Assembly: GCA_910586715.1 (NCBI GenBank)
Contig: CAJUJG010000091.1
Coordinates: forward strand, 1-7,012
Length of the DNA: 7,012 bases
Source of the DNA: an uncultured Lachnospiraceae bacterium
GTDB lineage: Bacteria > Bacillota > Clostridia > Lachnospirales > Lachnospiraceae
Reading direction: 5' to 3'
A model generated the notes under the pieces. It was given only the letters and a program-made list of their open reading frames with translations. It was not told the origin of the DNA and did no database searches. Both the position numbers and the translations under genes were made by a program. Shown piece by piece: positions 1 through 5,690 of this stretch (positions are counted from its first letter, which is position 1; each line of letters starts with the position of its first letter).

Positions 1-1
1 A

Positions 2-98
2 GCATCAAGCCATGCAAAACCACTTCGTGGTGGCTTGATGCACCTCAGCCACTACACTGTTTCACGGCCTTTGCAGTAAATGCAAAGGTCTGGGCTGA
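2..98. repeat. Multi-hairpin intergenic repeat-like tract at left edge
   Basis: Three nested or adjacent inverted repeats are visible. An 11-bp pair (2-12 with 31-41) encloses a small inner stem CCAC/GTGG (20-23 with 27-30). An 8-bp pair CCTTTGCA/TGCAAAGG (68-75 with 81-88) lies inside a 6-bp pair TCAGCC/GGCTGA (45-50 with 93-98). No T run follows any stem, so a classical terminator for the M56 gene that ends at 128 is not evident, although this is where its transcript would run. The layout resembles dispersed structured repeats of clostridial genomes; that is inference, and the element may continue off the window. Confidence 0.5.
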
Positions 99-127
99 AC
101 TGTTACAAAATTTTCTGCTTTGGTTCT

Positions 128-2005
128 TTAATACGTCTGCGGCAGCCAAATGCTGTCCTCTCCATAAGGCTTTATCATCCGCACCTTTGCCGTACTTGCG
201 TTCTCCAAAAAAGTAAACGTCACGACCGCCTGCGTCTGCTCCTCATTGAGATATTCCACTTCCGCCGCCACCTTATTTTCATTTTGCAAAAGATTTAATA
301 GTTTTACCGCCGCCATATCCGGCGTGTCCAGCCCTCCATATGCGCTTTGTGCCATATCCGGATTCTTGGAATTGTCATTCAATACCTCGCCCGCCTGATT
401 ATATGCATAATAGTCCATCATTGTACCGTCTATCACACCGTCAGGATATGCTTCATAAAACTCCTGTGCCACACAAATCCCTTCCATAAACCGGATGTGC
501 TCCGATGTCACTAAAAACACTCCATCCTTCACTGTAAAAGACAATTCCTCACGCCATACGGTAACATGCGGATCCGACACCCATGCATAGTATAAAATCA
601 CCGCCTCCTTGTCAGACGTTGAAAGAATCCTATAATTTTTCGGTTCTTCCTCGCTGCCCCACGGCCATGGACTTGACCATCCAAAAGCAGCATACGGCTC
701 ATTGCTGCTGTCATTTACTCCCCATGAAAGATTAAGCGAATCTGACAACTGCGTTTTCAAGTTCGCATCCGCCAGTTCCATAATCGTCTCTGCGTCACGG
801 TCACAAAACGCCTTTGCCCACTGCATTACATACTCCTGCGTATCGACTGCATAATTATGCTGCGTAACGTCCGCGCCCGTCCTGTTCGAGGCATTTTCCG
901 TATCCGCGATATTGATATTCATAATTCCCCCCGACTGCCCCGCAGCATTTTGGAACACCTGCGTTTTGGAACTATTCTTCATCACAAACCGAGTGCCGTC
1001 GTTTCCCGTTAAAGCCGCGTTCGTTTCCACCTTCTCCGTCATAAAGCAAATCATGACCACCGCACAGACAACCGCCGCACAGACAGTCACCCAAAAAGAC
1101 GGCTTTTTATAGGAAAGTACGTTTTTCACGCGCCCCTTCACGCCCGTTTCCCCAAAAGCAACAGGACACGCTGCAATGGTTTTGTGTGATATAGCGCAGG
1201 CTAACAGCGCCGACGCGTACTCTTTTTTGTGCGCGCCCCCAAGCTCCCTGATTACCCGCTCGTCACAGGCAAGCTCAATATCCCTGCACAACAGTACATA
1301 TGCCGCCCACACAAGGGGATGGAACCAATAGACCGCCAAAAGCACATATCCGACAGGTTTTATCAGGTAATCCCATCTCTGACGGTGAACGGTCTCATGC
1401 TTTAACACGTAGCCAAGCTCCTGTGTACCCAAGCCTGCCGGCACATAAATGCGTGCCTTAAAAAAGCCAAACAAAAACGGTGCGTCTATCAATTCGCACT
1501 GGTAATATTTTATCCCCTCCCATTCCGAAGGAAGCGAAAAACGAACCTTTTGCCAAATTCGGTACCAGCTTATCACCAAATAAAACAACATGACGCCAAT
1601 TCCCACAAGCCATATTACGGAAGCTATGGAAAAACAGACAACGGGTCTGTTTATACTCTCATCGCTTTTGTCATTGTACCCTATTTCCCGTATCATTTCC
1701 ATATTAAGATAGCTTTCGTCTGCAGACGCGTCCGTTTCTGCCATATCCTCCCTCTTATTATCTGCATCATATGTTCCGGTAAACTCGCGAATGTCCTTTT
1801 GCACCTGTGCGCCGCTTGGTATCAAGCTAAAAACTGACACCACCGAAAACGGCATGACAAGGCGGATACCCACAAGCAGCCAAAGGATATAGCACACATT
1901 CTTCGGCGCTCTTTTTAATAAAGCTCTTGCCACAATAACCGCCGCAATCAGAAAGCCAGCCGCGATACTTTGATTGATTATATCCAAAAACATTCCTTGT
2001 ACCAT
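128..2005 (-). CDS. M56 (BlaR1-type) membrane metallopeptidase with unusual sensor domain
   Basis: This 625-residue protein has the BlaR1/MecR1 layout. Membrane segments lie near residues 9-28, 37-60, 122-146, 216-240 and 304-322. The zinc protease motif HETVH is at 203-207 and IELACDE at 243-249 probably supplies the third zinc ligand. In this family, cytoplasmic proteolysis triggered by an outside signal relieves repression by a BlaI-type partner, which is encoded immediately upstream. The part beyond residue 325 is presumably extracellular. It shows no STYK or similar penicillin-binding serine motif; residues 388-505 instead look like a small NTF2-like or otherwise unassigned domain, followed by about 100 unrecognised residues. 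The start is set by AAGGGGG at 2014-2020; a second ATG four codons later has poorer spacing. Only 15 bases separate it from the repressor gene, so the two are one operon. The natural signal is unknown. Confidence 0.9.
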   Translation of the reverse strand: MVQGMFLDIINQSIAAGFLIAAVIVARALLKRAPKNVCYILWLLVGIRLVMPFSVVSVFSLIPSGAQVQKDIREFTGTYDADNKREDMAETDASADESYLNMEMIREIGYNDKSDESINRPVVCFSIASVIWLVGIGVMLFYLVISWYRIWQKVRFSLPSEWEGIKYYQCELIDAPFLFGFFKARIYVPAGLGTQELGYVLKHETVHRQRWDYLIKPVGYVLLAVYWFHPLVWAAYVLLCRDIELACDERVIRELGGAHKKEYASALLACAISHKTIAACPVAFGETGVKGRVKNVLSYKKPSFWVTVCAAVVCAVVMICFMTEKVETNAALTGNDGTRFVMKNSSKTQVFQNAAGQSGGIMNINIADTENASNRTGADVTQHNYAVDTQEYVMQWAKAFCDRDAETIMELADANLKTQLSDSLNLSWGVNDSSNEPYAAFGWSSPWPWGSEEEPKNYRILSTSDKEAVILYYAWVSDPHVTVWREELSFTVKDGVFLVTSEHIRFMEGICVAQEFYEAYPDGVIDGTMMDYYAYNQAGEVLNDNSKNPDMAQSAYGGLDTPDMAAVKLLNLLQNENKVAAEVEYLNEEQTQAVVTFTFLENASTAKVRMIKPYGEDSIWLPQTY

Positions 2006-2013
2006 ATCACAAT

Positions 2014-2020
2014 CCCCCTT
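2014..2020 (-). promoter_or_regulatory. Ribosome binding site of the M56 gene
   Basis: AAGGGGG on the minus strand lies eight bases before the ATG at 2005 and directly abuts the TAG stop of the repressor gene. It favours the first ATG over the one at 1993 and suggests translational coupling of the two genes. Confidence 0.7.
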
Positions 2021-2380
2021 CTACTCCTTATACGCGTCTATAATTTGGTGTATCTCCTCAATTTCCTTTGATGTAAGCTTTTTATTTCTCGTAAATGCCG
2101 CTATAAAACCAGGGAGGGAACCCGAAAAGGCTTTCTCAACCACCTGCGTACTCTCCGCCGCCAAAACCTCCTCCTTTGACACCAACGATGTCACAACCGC
2201 ATTCTCAGATTTAAGCACTCCCCGTTGTGACAGCCGCCTGATTACCGTGTAAGTGGTAGACTTCTTCCATTCAAGATGTTCATTACACAGCCGCACAAGC
2301 TCACTGCTTGAGACGGGTTCGTTCTCCCACAAAATCTCACAGAATCGGTACTCACTCTCAAAAATCTTCGGTATCTCCAT
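2021..2380 (-). CDS. BlaI/MecI-family transcriptional repressor
   Basis: The 119-residue product has the size and layout of BlaI/MecI/CopY repressors. A winged helix-turn-helix covers roughly residues 5-70, with the recognition region WKKSTTYTVIRRLSQRG at 38-54, followed by a helical dimerisation tail to 119. Known members bind as dimers to dyad operators and are inactivated by cleavage through an M56 partner, here the next gene. An in-frame ATG exists 20 codons upstream at 2440, but the excellent AAGGAGGAG at 2385-2393 sits just before the ATG at 2380, and the extra residues do not look like family sequence. The perfect inverted repeat at 2445-2489 overlaps its promoter, so autoregulation is likely. 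The target genes may include others outside this window. The family assignment is firm; the regulated function is not known. Confidence 0.92.
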   Translation of the reverse strand: MEIPKIFESEYRFCEILWENEPVSSSELVRLCNEHLEWKKSTTYTVIRRLSQRGVLKSENAVVTSLVSKEEVLAAESTQVVEKAFSGSLPGFIAAFTRNKKLTSKEIEEIHQIIDAYKE

Positions 2381-2384
2381 AAAA

Positions 2385-2393
2385 CTCCTCCTT
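2385..2393 (-). promoter_or_regulatory. Ribosome binding site deciding the repressor start
   Basis: AAGGAGGAG on the minus strand with a four-base gap to ATG at 2380. It supports this start over the upstream in-frame ATG at 2440, which lies inside the probable 5' untranslated region. Confidence 0.8.
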
Positions 2394-2440
2394 TTTCTTG
2401 ACTTTATCACGAAATAATTCGCAAATTTTTCCCACGACAC

Positions 2441-2489
2441 AAAAAGGTCTAATGCATTAAACTCAATTTTAGTTTAATGCATTAGACCT
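2441..2489 (-). terminator. Possible terminator of the PH-like gene, shared with the operator
   Basis: Transcription arriving from the PH-like gene (stop at 2519) would copy the whole 19-bp inverted repeat into a hairpin followed by five U residues (2441-2445). The stem is AT-rich but long and perfect. On the plus strand no T run follows, so only minus-strand termination is suggested. The same bases thus may act as operator in DNA and terminator in RNA. Confidence 0.5.
2445..2489. promoter_or_regulatory. Perfect 19-bp inverted repeat, probable repressor operator
   Basis: Arms 2445-2463 and 2471-2489 are exact reverse complements around a 7-base spacer. Each arm also contains the self-complementary decamer TAATGCATTA, with centres 25 bp apart. 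This gives two palindromic half-operators in one large dyad, the arrangement expected for cooperative BlaI-type dimers. The right arm covers the -10 box and most of the spacer of the repressor promoter, so binding would block RNA polymerase. The link to the neighbouring BlaI-like protein is inference from position and symmetry. Confidence 0.75.
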
Positions 2490-2499
2490 CTCCTGTCAA
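2471..2499 (-). promoter_or_regulatory. Sigma-A type promoter of the repressor/M56 operon
   Basis: On the minus strand, TTGACA (2494-2499) is followed by a 17-base spacer and TAAACT (2471-2476). The -35 box is exact and the -10 box matches 4 of 6. Transcription would start near 2464, leaving a leader of about 84 bases that includes the second operator half. The overlap with the dyad implies repression by occlusion. Confidence 0.65.
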
Positions 2500-2518
2500 T
2501 ATGTATTCCCCAAAATTA

Positions 2519-2899
2519 TCAGCCTTCTTTAGCGCCTCGTTCTACAAGATAAGCAAGCCATTCCTTACGCTTCATAACAGAACACTTCTTAGACACCATC
2601 TTGCCATCACTGTTCATAAATGAAACTTTAAGCCCCGTAGGAATAATCGGAATTAAACCGCCGACATTGCAGGTTTTTACACCCGATATATCGCCATACG
2701 CTACAGAAAAGTTCTCCAAACCGAAACCACCTGCAAACACAAATTTCTCTTTTGTAAAGAAATAATTTCCTCTCACCTGTGATGCAAATGTCCACAGATC
2801 TCCTTGTGTATGCTCCTCAATCACATCATCCGCACTGATTAACTCAAGTTCTTTCAGTGTCTTCTCCCACTGCTCTTTTTTACTTTGTGCCATCTTCAT
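2519..2899 (-). CDS. Small PH/GRAM-like domain protein, function unknown
   Basis: The 126-residue product has no signal peptide or membrane segment, so it is probably cytoplasmic. Residues 1-32 look helical and charged. Residues about 44-118 alternate in beta-strand style, with GNYFFTKEKFVFAGGFG at 44-60, a FSVAYGDISGVKTCNVG stretch at 64-80 and a closing helix at RKEWLAYLVE (111-120). This is the pattern of bacterial PH-like or GRAM-like domains that set beta strands against one C-terminal helix. Ligand and partner are unknown. The ATG at 2899 is chosen because GGGAGGAA at 2907-2914 is well spaced to it, whereas the ATG at 2893 would be too far. It stands alone behind an exact-consensus promoter (2956-2984) and ends just before the probable terminator/operator at 2441-2489. 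The gene is convincing; the fold is a moderate-confidence call. Confidence 0.8.
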   Translation of the reverse strand: MKMAQSKKEQWEKTLKELELISADDVIEEHTQGDLWTFASQVRGNYFFTKEKFVFAGGFGLENFSVAYGDISGVKTCNVGGLIPIIPTGLKVSFMNSDGKMVSKKCSVMKRKEWLAYLVERGAKEG

Positions 2900-2955
2900 C
2901 GTCTTGTTCCTCCCTCATTTTAAATTAAGCATTTGTTGCGTATAATACGTCATTG

Positions 2956-2984
2956 ATTATAGTTCCAATCCCATAAAATGTCAA
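2956..2984 (-). promoter_or_regulatory. Exact-consensus sigma-A promoter for the PH-like gene
   Basis: On the minus strand TTGACA (2979-2984), a 17-base spacer and TATAAT (2956-2961) match the housekeeping consensus at every position. The start of transcription would be near 2949, about 50 bases before the ATG at 2899. No operator-like dyad is seen beside it, which suggests strong constitutive expression. The TGA inside the -35 box is also the stop codon of the doubtful ORF at 2981-3121. Confidence 0.85.
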
Positions 2985-3121
2985 GCAATTTTGAATTTGC
3001 ACCATTCATACAATACGCCGAACAACTCCCGCGCATAATAGGCCGGCAAAAGCCATCGCGCCGTTTTAGCCGGAACCACTTCATAAGAATCAGACTCGTG
3101 CGATCGCCATACACGCTGCAT
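2981..3121 (-). CDS. Doubtful 46-aa ORF, possible gene remnant
   Basis: I do not recognise this product. The open frame extends up to 3250, but its upper part overlaps the lipoprotein gene and a terminator, so only a start after the terminator makes sense. ATG at 3121 has AGAGG twelve bases before it. The predicted protein is rich in aromatic and basic residues, including ARWLLPAYYARELFGVLYEW near its C terminus, which reads more like real protein than random translation. There is no obvious promoter between the terminator (3166-3193) and the start. It may be a decayed tail of a lost gene, a small protein, or chance. A local inverted repeat, arms 3043-3051 and 3064-3073 with one bulged base, also lies inside it. 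Confidence 0.3.
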   Translation of the reverse strand: MQRVWRSHESDSYEVVPAKTARWLLPAYYARELFGVLYEWCKFKIA

Positions 3122-3165
3122 TAATCTCAACATCCTCTTTCGTGCTCTCAGATTCTTCTCCTTTG

Positions 3166-3193
3166 AAAAAGGCAGCAAATTCGCTCTGCTGCC
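3166..3193 (-). terminator. Rho-independent terminator of the lipoprotein gene
   Basis: On the minus strand the stem GGCAGCA/TGCTGCC (3187-3193 with 3171-3177) has a 9-base loop and is followed by five T residues (3166-3170). It begins about 20 bases after the lipoprotein stop codon at 3213. Confidence 0.85.
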
Positions 3194-3212
3194 CTTGATT
3201 GTTATCACCCTA

Positions 3213-3941
3213 TTAAAAATCTTTGCTAAACATCTCTGAATTATCAGCATTTCTACATATCAGCCTCAATACGACATTCCTATTGCCTGTATCTGAAATC
3301 AGCTGATCACGGATTGCCTCAAAAAGCACTGCATTGTCCGTAAAAAATGCATCCATTTCCCCTTCAGATACATCAGCGTCTCCAGTTGCTGTAAAAATCA
3401 TGGATAGTACATCGGCATCAACCCCAAAAGAAATTGTCATGCCTTCCAGGCTATCATTCATCATCGCTGTCAGCTGTGCGCATTCTTCCGACGCAGCCCA
3501 ATCTGCAAGCGTCATCGTATTCTTTGATGTTCCATTTGGCGTTTTTGGCTGTGAAGGCATCTGTTCTTCCGAATCCTCTGTTGCCATTTCCAATATATCC
3601 GTACCATTTGCTTCCACAAACTCTGTTCCGTCCAAATCCGCTTCTGTATCCAAATCCTCTGTCATTTCGCTGTCTACTGCATCTACTGCAACATCTACAT
3701 CTACATCCGCAGCAATCAGTTCATCCGTATCCAAATCCCCATCTGTCGTTGACTCCTCCATATCTTCCTGCGTTGATTCTTCCGAATCCACATCCTCTGT
3801 TGATATATCCTCCTCTTCCAAGTCATAAACATCTGCTGCCGCATCCAGCTCTTCTTCTTTAGAACCACATGCTGTAACAGTAAAAATCATTGTTGTAATA
3901 ACTGCTGCCGATAATAATACATTTACAATTCTCTTTTTCAT
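3213..3941 (-). CDS. Secreted lipoprotein with acidic linker and DUF4854-like C-terminal domain
   Basis: The 242-residue precursor begins with a lipoprotein signal peptide: MKKR, a hydrophobic stretch at 5-21, then the lipobox VTAC with the lipidated cysteine at 25. The mature protein should be anchored to the outer face of the membrane. Residues 29-128 form a long low-complexity linker dominated by Asp and Glu with Ser and Thr, probably a disordered spacer through the wall. Residues about 141-242 form a compact domain starting TLADWAASEECAQL and ending NADNSEMFSKDF, which resembles DUF4854 domains of clostridial lipoproteins; their function is unknown. The start is supported by AGGAGA at 3953-3958, with slightly long spacing. 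The gene is a single transcription unit with a promoter at 3997-4025 and a terminator at 3166-3193. The lipoprotein call is firm; the domain name is from memory of the family. Confidence 0.88.
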   Translation of the reverse strand: MKKRIVNVLLSAAVITTMIFTVTACGSKEEELDAAADVYDLEEEDISTEDVDSEESTQEDMEESTTDGDLDTDELIAADVDVDVAVDAVDSEMTEDLDTEADLDGTEFVEANGTDILEMATEDSEEQMPSQPKTPNGTSKNTMTLADWAASEECAQLTAMMNDSLEGMTISFGVDADVLSMIFTATGDADVSEGEMDAFFTDNAVLFEAIRDQLISDTGNRNVVLRLICRNADNSEMFSKDF

Positions 3942-3996
3942 ATTAATTTTATTCTCCTAACCGCATAAACAGATTCTTAATCATTAACAATTAAAA

Positions 3997-4025
3997 AGTC
4001 TATCATTAAAATAAAAGCATGTCAA
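3997..4025 (-). promoter_or_regulatory. Promoter of the lipoprotein gene
   Basis: On the minus strand TTGACA (4020-4025), a 17-base spacer and TAGACT (3997-4002; 4 of 6 consensus matches) lie about 56 bases before the start codon. The flanking DNA is very AT-rich. Confidence 0.65.
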
Positions 4026-4056
4026 TTCATTCCCAAAAAGATTAGCAAATTCCGAT

Positions 4057-4097
4057 AAAAAAAGTGTCGAAGGCTGTAAAATCTCCGACACTTTTTT
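4057..4097. terminator. Bidirectional rho-independent terminator
   Basis: AAAAAAGTGTCG (4058-4069) pairs with CGACACTTTTTT (4086-4097) around a 16-base loop. Each strand ends in a run of at least six T residues, so it can stop transcription both ways. On the minus strand it follows the ADP-ribosylglycohydrolase gene and insulates the lipoprotein promoter. Its T run is shared with the neighbouring hairpin at 4092-4132. Confidence 0.75.
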
Positions 4098-4132
4098 ACT
4101 TTATAGGAAATTACGTCCTATAAAGTAAAAAA
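4092..4132. repeat. Perfect 17-bp inverted repeat overlapping the terminator
   Basis: TTTTTTACTTTATAGGA (4092-4108) and its exact complement (4116-4132) enclose the 7-base loop AATTACG. The first six bases are also the T run of the preceding stem, so the two hairpins cannot both form fully. Perfect AT-rich dyads of this kind are common as dispersed intergenic repeats in Firmicutes; whether this one is repeated elsewhere in the genome cannot be seen here. Confidence 0.6.
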
Positions 4133-4133
4133 A

Positions 4134-4197
4134 CCTCCGGGGGATGCGCACTCCGCGCTAAGGAATATGGTTGCTAAAGCAACCGCGCTCCGGCGCG
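4134..4197. repeat. GC-rich multi-hairpin intergenic element
   Basis: This short segment is sharply richer in G and C than its surroundings. It contains GCGC/GCGC (4146-4149 with 4155-4158), GGTTGCT/AGCAACC (4169-4175 with 4178-4184) and CGCGC/GCGCG (4184-4188 with 4193-4197), and then runs into the terminator stem at 4198. No ORF of note crosses it. It could be a dispersed repeat, the body of a small RNA read on the plus strand, or part of a miniature element together with 4057-4132. The gene-free gap 3942-4285 contains only this, the flanking hairpins and the lipoprotein promoter. Confidence 0.5.
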
Positions 4198-4225
4198 AGA
4201 GTCCGGCTATCCGGACTCTTTTTTA
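4198..4225 (+). terminator. Strong plus-strand rho-independent terminator
   Basis: AGAGTCCGG (4198-4206) pairs with CCGGACTCT (4211-4219) around the loop CTAT and is followed by a T run to 4224. It is a textbook terminator for plus-strand transcription, yet no plus-strand gene precedes it in the window. It may end a plus-strand transcript of the structured element at 4057-4197, or may be part of a repeat. Confidence 0.7.
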
Positions 4226-4285
4226 TTATGATGTAAAACATCGTTTTTGTAATAACAACTCCGCTACATCCATTAAGCCAGCCTT

Positions 4286-5229
4286 TCATTCAAGCATCTG
4301 AAATTTTATACATAGTTCTTCTATATACTGCTTTTTAGCCAATGCAGTTAACCATTCTTTTGGAATTTTATCTGCTCCGTAATAAATACCTGCCAAACCA
4401 CCAGCTACAGCACCTACTGTATCCGTATCATCTCCAAGATTCACCGCTTTTAAAACGCATTCTGCATATGTGTTTGTATTTAGTAAACACCACAGTGCGG
4501 CTTCTAAAGTATGAACAATATATCCGCTGCTTCTGATTTCTATTTCTGTCAACTCCAAAAAACTTGATAAATCCTTTAATCGTGAATAAGCACTTACGTC
4601 TTCCCATGCTCCGCTTTCATAAAATTCAATTGTAGTCTTTATTGCATATTCTACCGCTCCATATAAGGATAATTTATTCTCTAACAATATAATTGCTATA
4701 TTTATATATATACCACATCCTATAAGGCTTATAGGATGTCTATGTGTCAAACTAGATAAATTATGTACAATCTCCATCTGATATTCCATGGCAAGATTAG
4801 GTCGTTTTTGTAAATAATATGCAATTGGAAGGATTCGCATTAGTGATCCATTTCCATTCTCATATTCTGACGCACCTCCACACTCCAACGGATCCATGCC
4901 ACGTCCATAATTCATAATAGCTCTACTAGTAGAGATTCCTACATCAAAAGCTTCTCCAGTTGCAGTATAGTCATTATACATTAACCACTTGGAAAACCTG
5001 TCCATAATATCTGTATAAACTATTTGCTTTTTTCAGTAATACTATCCATTAAAGCTAACGTTAAACTTGTATCATCAGACCAAGTTCCTTTCGGTTGGTT
5101 ATGCGTCCCATATCCTGCCATTGTAACAATCGGATTTTTAACAATTTCCTGTCTGCTTTTAAATTCAAAGGGAACCCCCATTGCATCGCCTATTGCCAAA
5201 CCAATAATACCATCATAAACTTTTTTCAT
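4286..5229 (-). pseudogene. ADP-ribosylglycohydrolase (DraG/ARH family), one-base frameshift
   Basis: Two adjacent frames together encode a normal-length enzyme of about 314 residues. The N-terminal part (5229 down to 5020, 69 codons) carries GLAIGDAMG at 10-18 and the metal-binding WSDDTS at 50-55, then hits TAG. The rest (4286-5005 in the shifted frame, 239 residues from its first ATG) carries NGSLMR (52-57), LTHRHP (86-91) and the metal-binding NLGDDTDTVGAVAGG (189-203). Family members are Mg-dependent hydrolases that remove ADP-ribose from proteins or other acceptors. The frames meet at GAAAAAAG (A run at 5028-5033 on the plus strand). Restoring one A reads TEKKQIVYTDIMDRFSKW through the join, which fits the family. 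The gene starts well with AGAGGAGGG at 5235-5243, while the second ATG has no ribosome site. It may be a recent pseudogene, a slippage-controlled gene, or a sequence error. Confidence 0.85.
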
Positions 5230-5266
5230 AATAACCCTCCTCTTAAAATGTCAGCCCTCCAATATT

Positions 5267-5383
5267 TCATTTTTTACACATCACAACACCCCACCTGCAG
5301 AAGTGTCCAGTTTCAAATTTTTCCACTAAAGATTTAACACAATCCATTTCACTCTCAGGAAAATTTGTATACACAATAATCAT
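5267..5383 (-). CDS. 38-aa small ORF between antitoxin and glycohydrolase
   Basis: I do not recognise this product, which begins MIIVYTNFPESEMDCVKSLV and ends in a basic CKK. It has three cysteines (15, 29, 36), no membrane segment and no signal peptide. Its ATG lies six bases after the antitoxin stop, with AAAGG overlapping that stop, so translation is probably coupled. The glycohydrolase ATG follows 37 bases after its TGA. In type II systems the toxin usually sits exactly here, but RelE/YoeB-type toxins are about twice as long, so it is either an unrelated small protein, a truncated toxin or a chance ORF. The position and clean start favour expression; the identity is open. Confidence 0.45.
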   Translation of the reverse strand: MIIVYTNFPESEMDCVKSLVEKFETGHFCRWGVVMCKK

Positions 5384-5389
5384 TGACCT

Positions 5390-5593
5390 TTATCTGTACT
5401 CGCTCTCTATTTCTCTTTTAATACTATCGCACAAATCCACATTCTTTTTTTTCAATGCGTTATATTCTGTCTCAGAAATAATAACAACATTTTTATTTCC
5501 CTTACGTGATACAATCACTGCTTCCCCGTTAAACATTATATCAAAATACTTTTTTATATTTGTCCTTACATCCATTTGCTTTGTTGCAATCAT
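5390..5593 (-). CDS. Phd/YefM-family antitoxin-like protein
   Basis: The 67-residue product has the typical N-terminal DNA-binding fold of Phd/YefM antitoxins: a VRTNIKKYFDIM helix (9-20), then the strands GEAVIVSRKGNKNVVIIS (23-40) and the helix ETEYNALKK (41-49). The charged tail (50-67) would be the short toxin-binding region. Known members repress their own promoter and neutralise a RelE/YoeB- or Doc-type toxin encoded next door. No such toxin of normal size is visible on either side, so this is an orphan, or its partner is the 38-aa ORF or has been lost. The start is supported by AAAGAGGTG at 5599-5607. A TATAAT-containing promoter sits at 5641-5669 and a CGTAC direct repeat at 5608-5624 may be its operator. 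Confidence 0.82.
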   Translation of the reverse strand: MIATKQMDVRTNIKKYFDIMFNGEAVIVSRKGNKNVVIISETEYNALKKKNVDLCDSIKREIESEYR

Positions 5594-5640
5594 AACGCAC
5601 CTCTTTCCGTACCTAAGAACGTACTGTTTGTTGTATCTAT

Positions 5641-5669
5641 ATTATATGCTGCTATTATGCACAATCCAA
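5641..5669 (-). promoter_or_regulatory. Promoter before the antitoxin gene
   Basis: On the minus strand TTGGAT (5664-5669), 17 bases and an exact TATAAT (5641-5646) precede the antitoxin start by about 48 bases. The -35 box is weak (3 of 6). Between promoter and gene lie two CGTAC copies (5608-5612 and 5620-5624) that also form an imperfect palindrome through GTAC and could be an autoregulatory site. Confidence 0.5.
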
Positions 5670-5690
5670 TAAAATTATACCCATTATTGT

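Noticed and set aside
128..145. LPQTY at the C terminus of the M56 protein as a sortase signal
   Set aside because: There is no following membrane segment or basic tail, and the glycine is absent.
2381..2440. A 20-codon longer start for the BlaI-like gene at 2440
   Set aside because: The strong AAGGAGGAG lies just before 2380, and the extra residues do not resemble the family N terminus.
3334..3862. Two long plus-strand open frames rich in Ser or Pro/Leu
   Set aside because: They are antisense shadows of the Asp/Glu-rich lipoprotein linker and lack sensible starts.
4230..4247. A small GATGT/ACATC hairpin followed by T residues
   Set aside because: A five-base stem is too weak, and a strong terminator lies immediately before it.
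5020..5040. Programmed -1 frameshift at the A run in the glycohydrolase gene
   Set aside because: The zero-frame codons are GAA AAA AGC, so the A AAA AAG heptamer is in the wrong phase and the stop follows within three codons. Kept only as possible slippage.
5267..5383. The 38-aa ORF as a RelE/YoeB or Doc toxin
   Set aside because: It is too short and shows no family motif; only its position suggests it.
5655..5684. A nine-codon ORF after GGAGG downstream of the 49-aa gene
   Set aside because: Spacing is acceptable, but the product is only nine residues and it overlaps the antitoxin promoter's -35 box; chance is likely.
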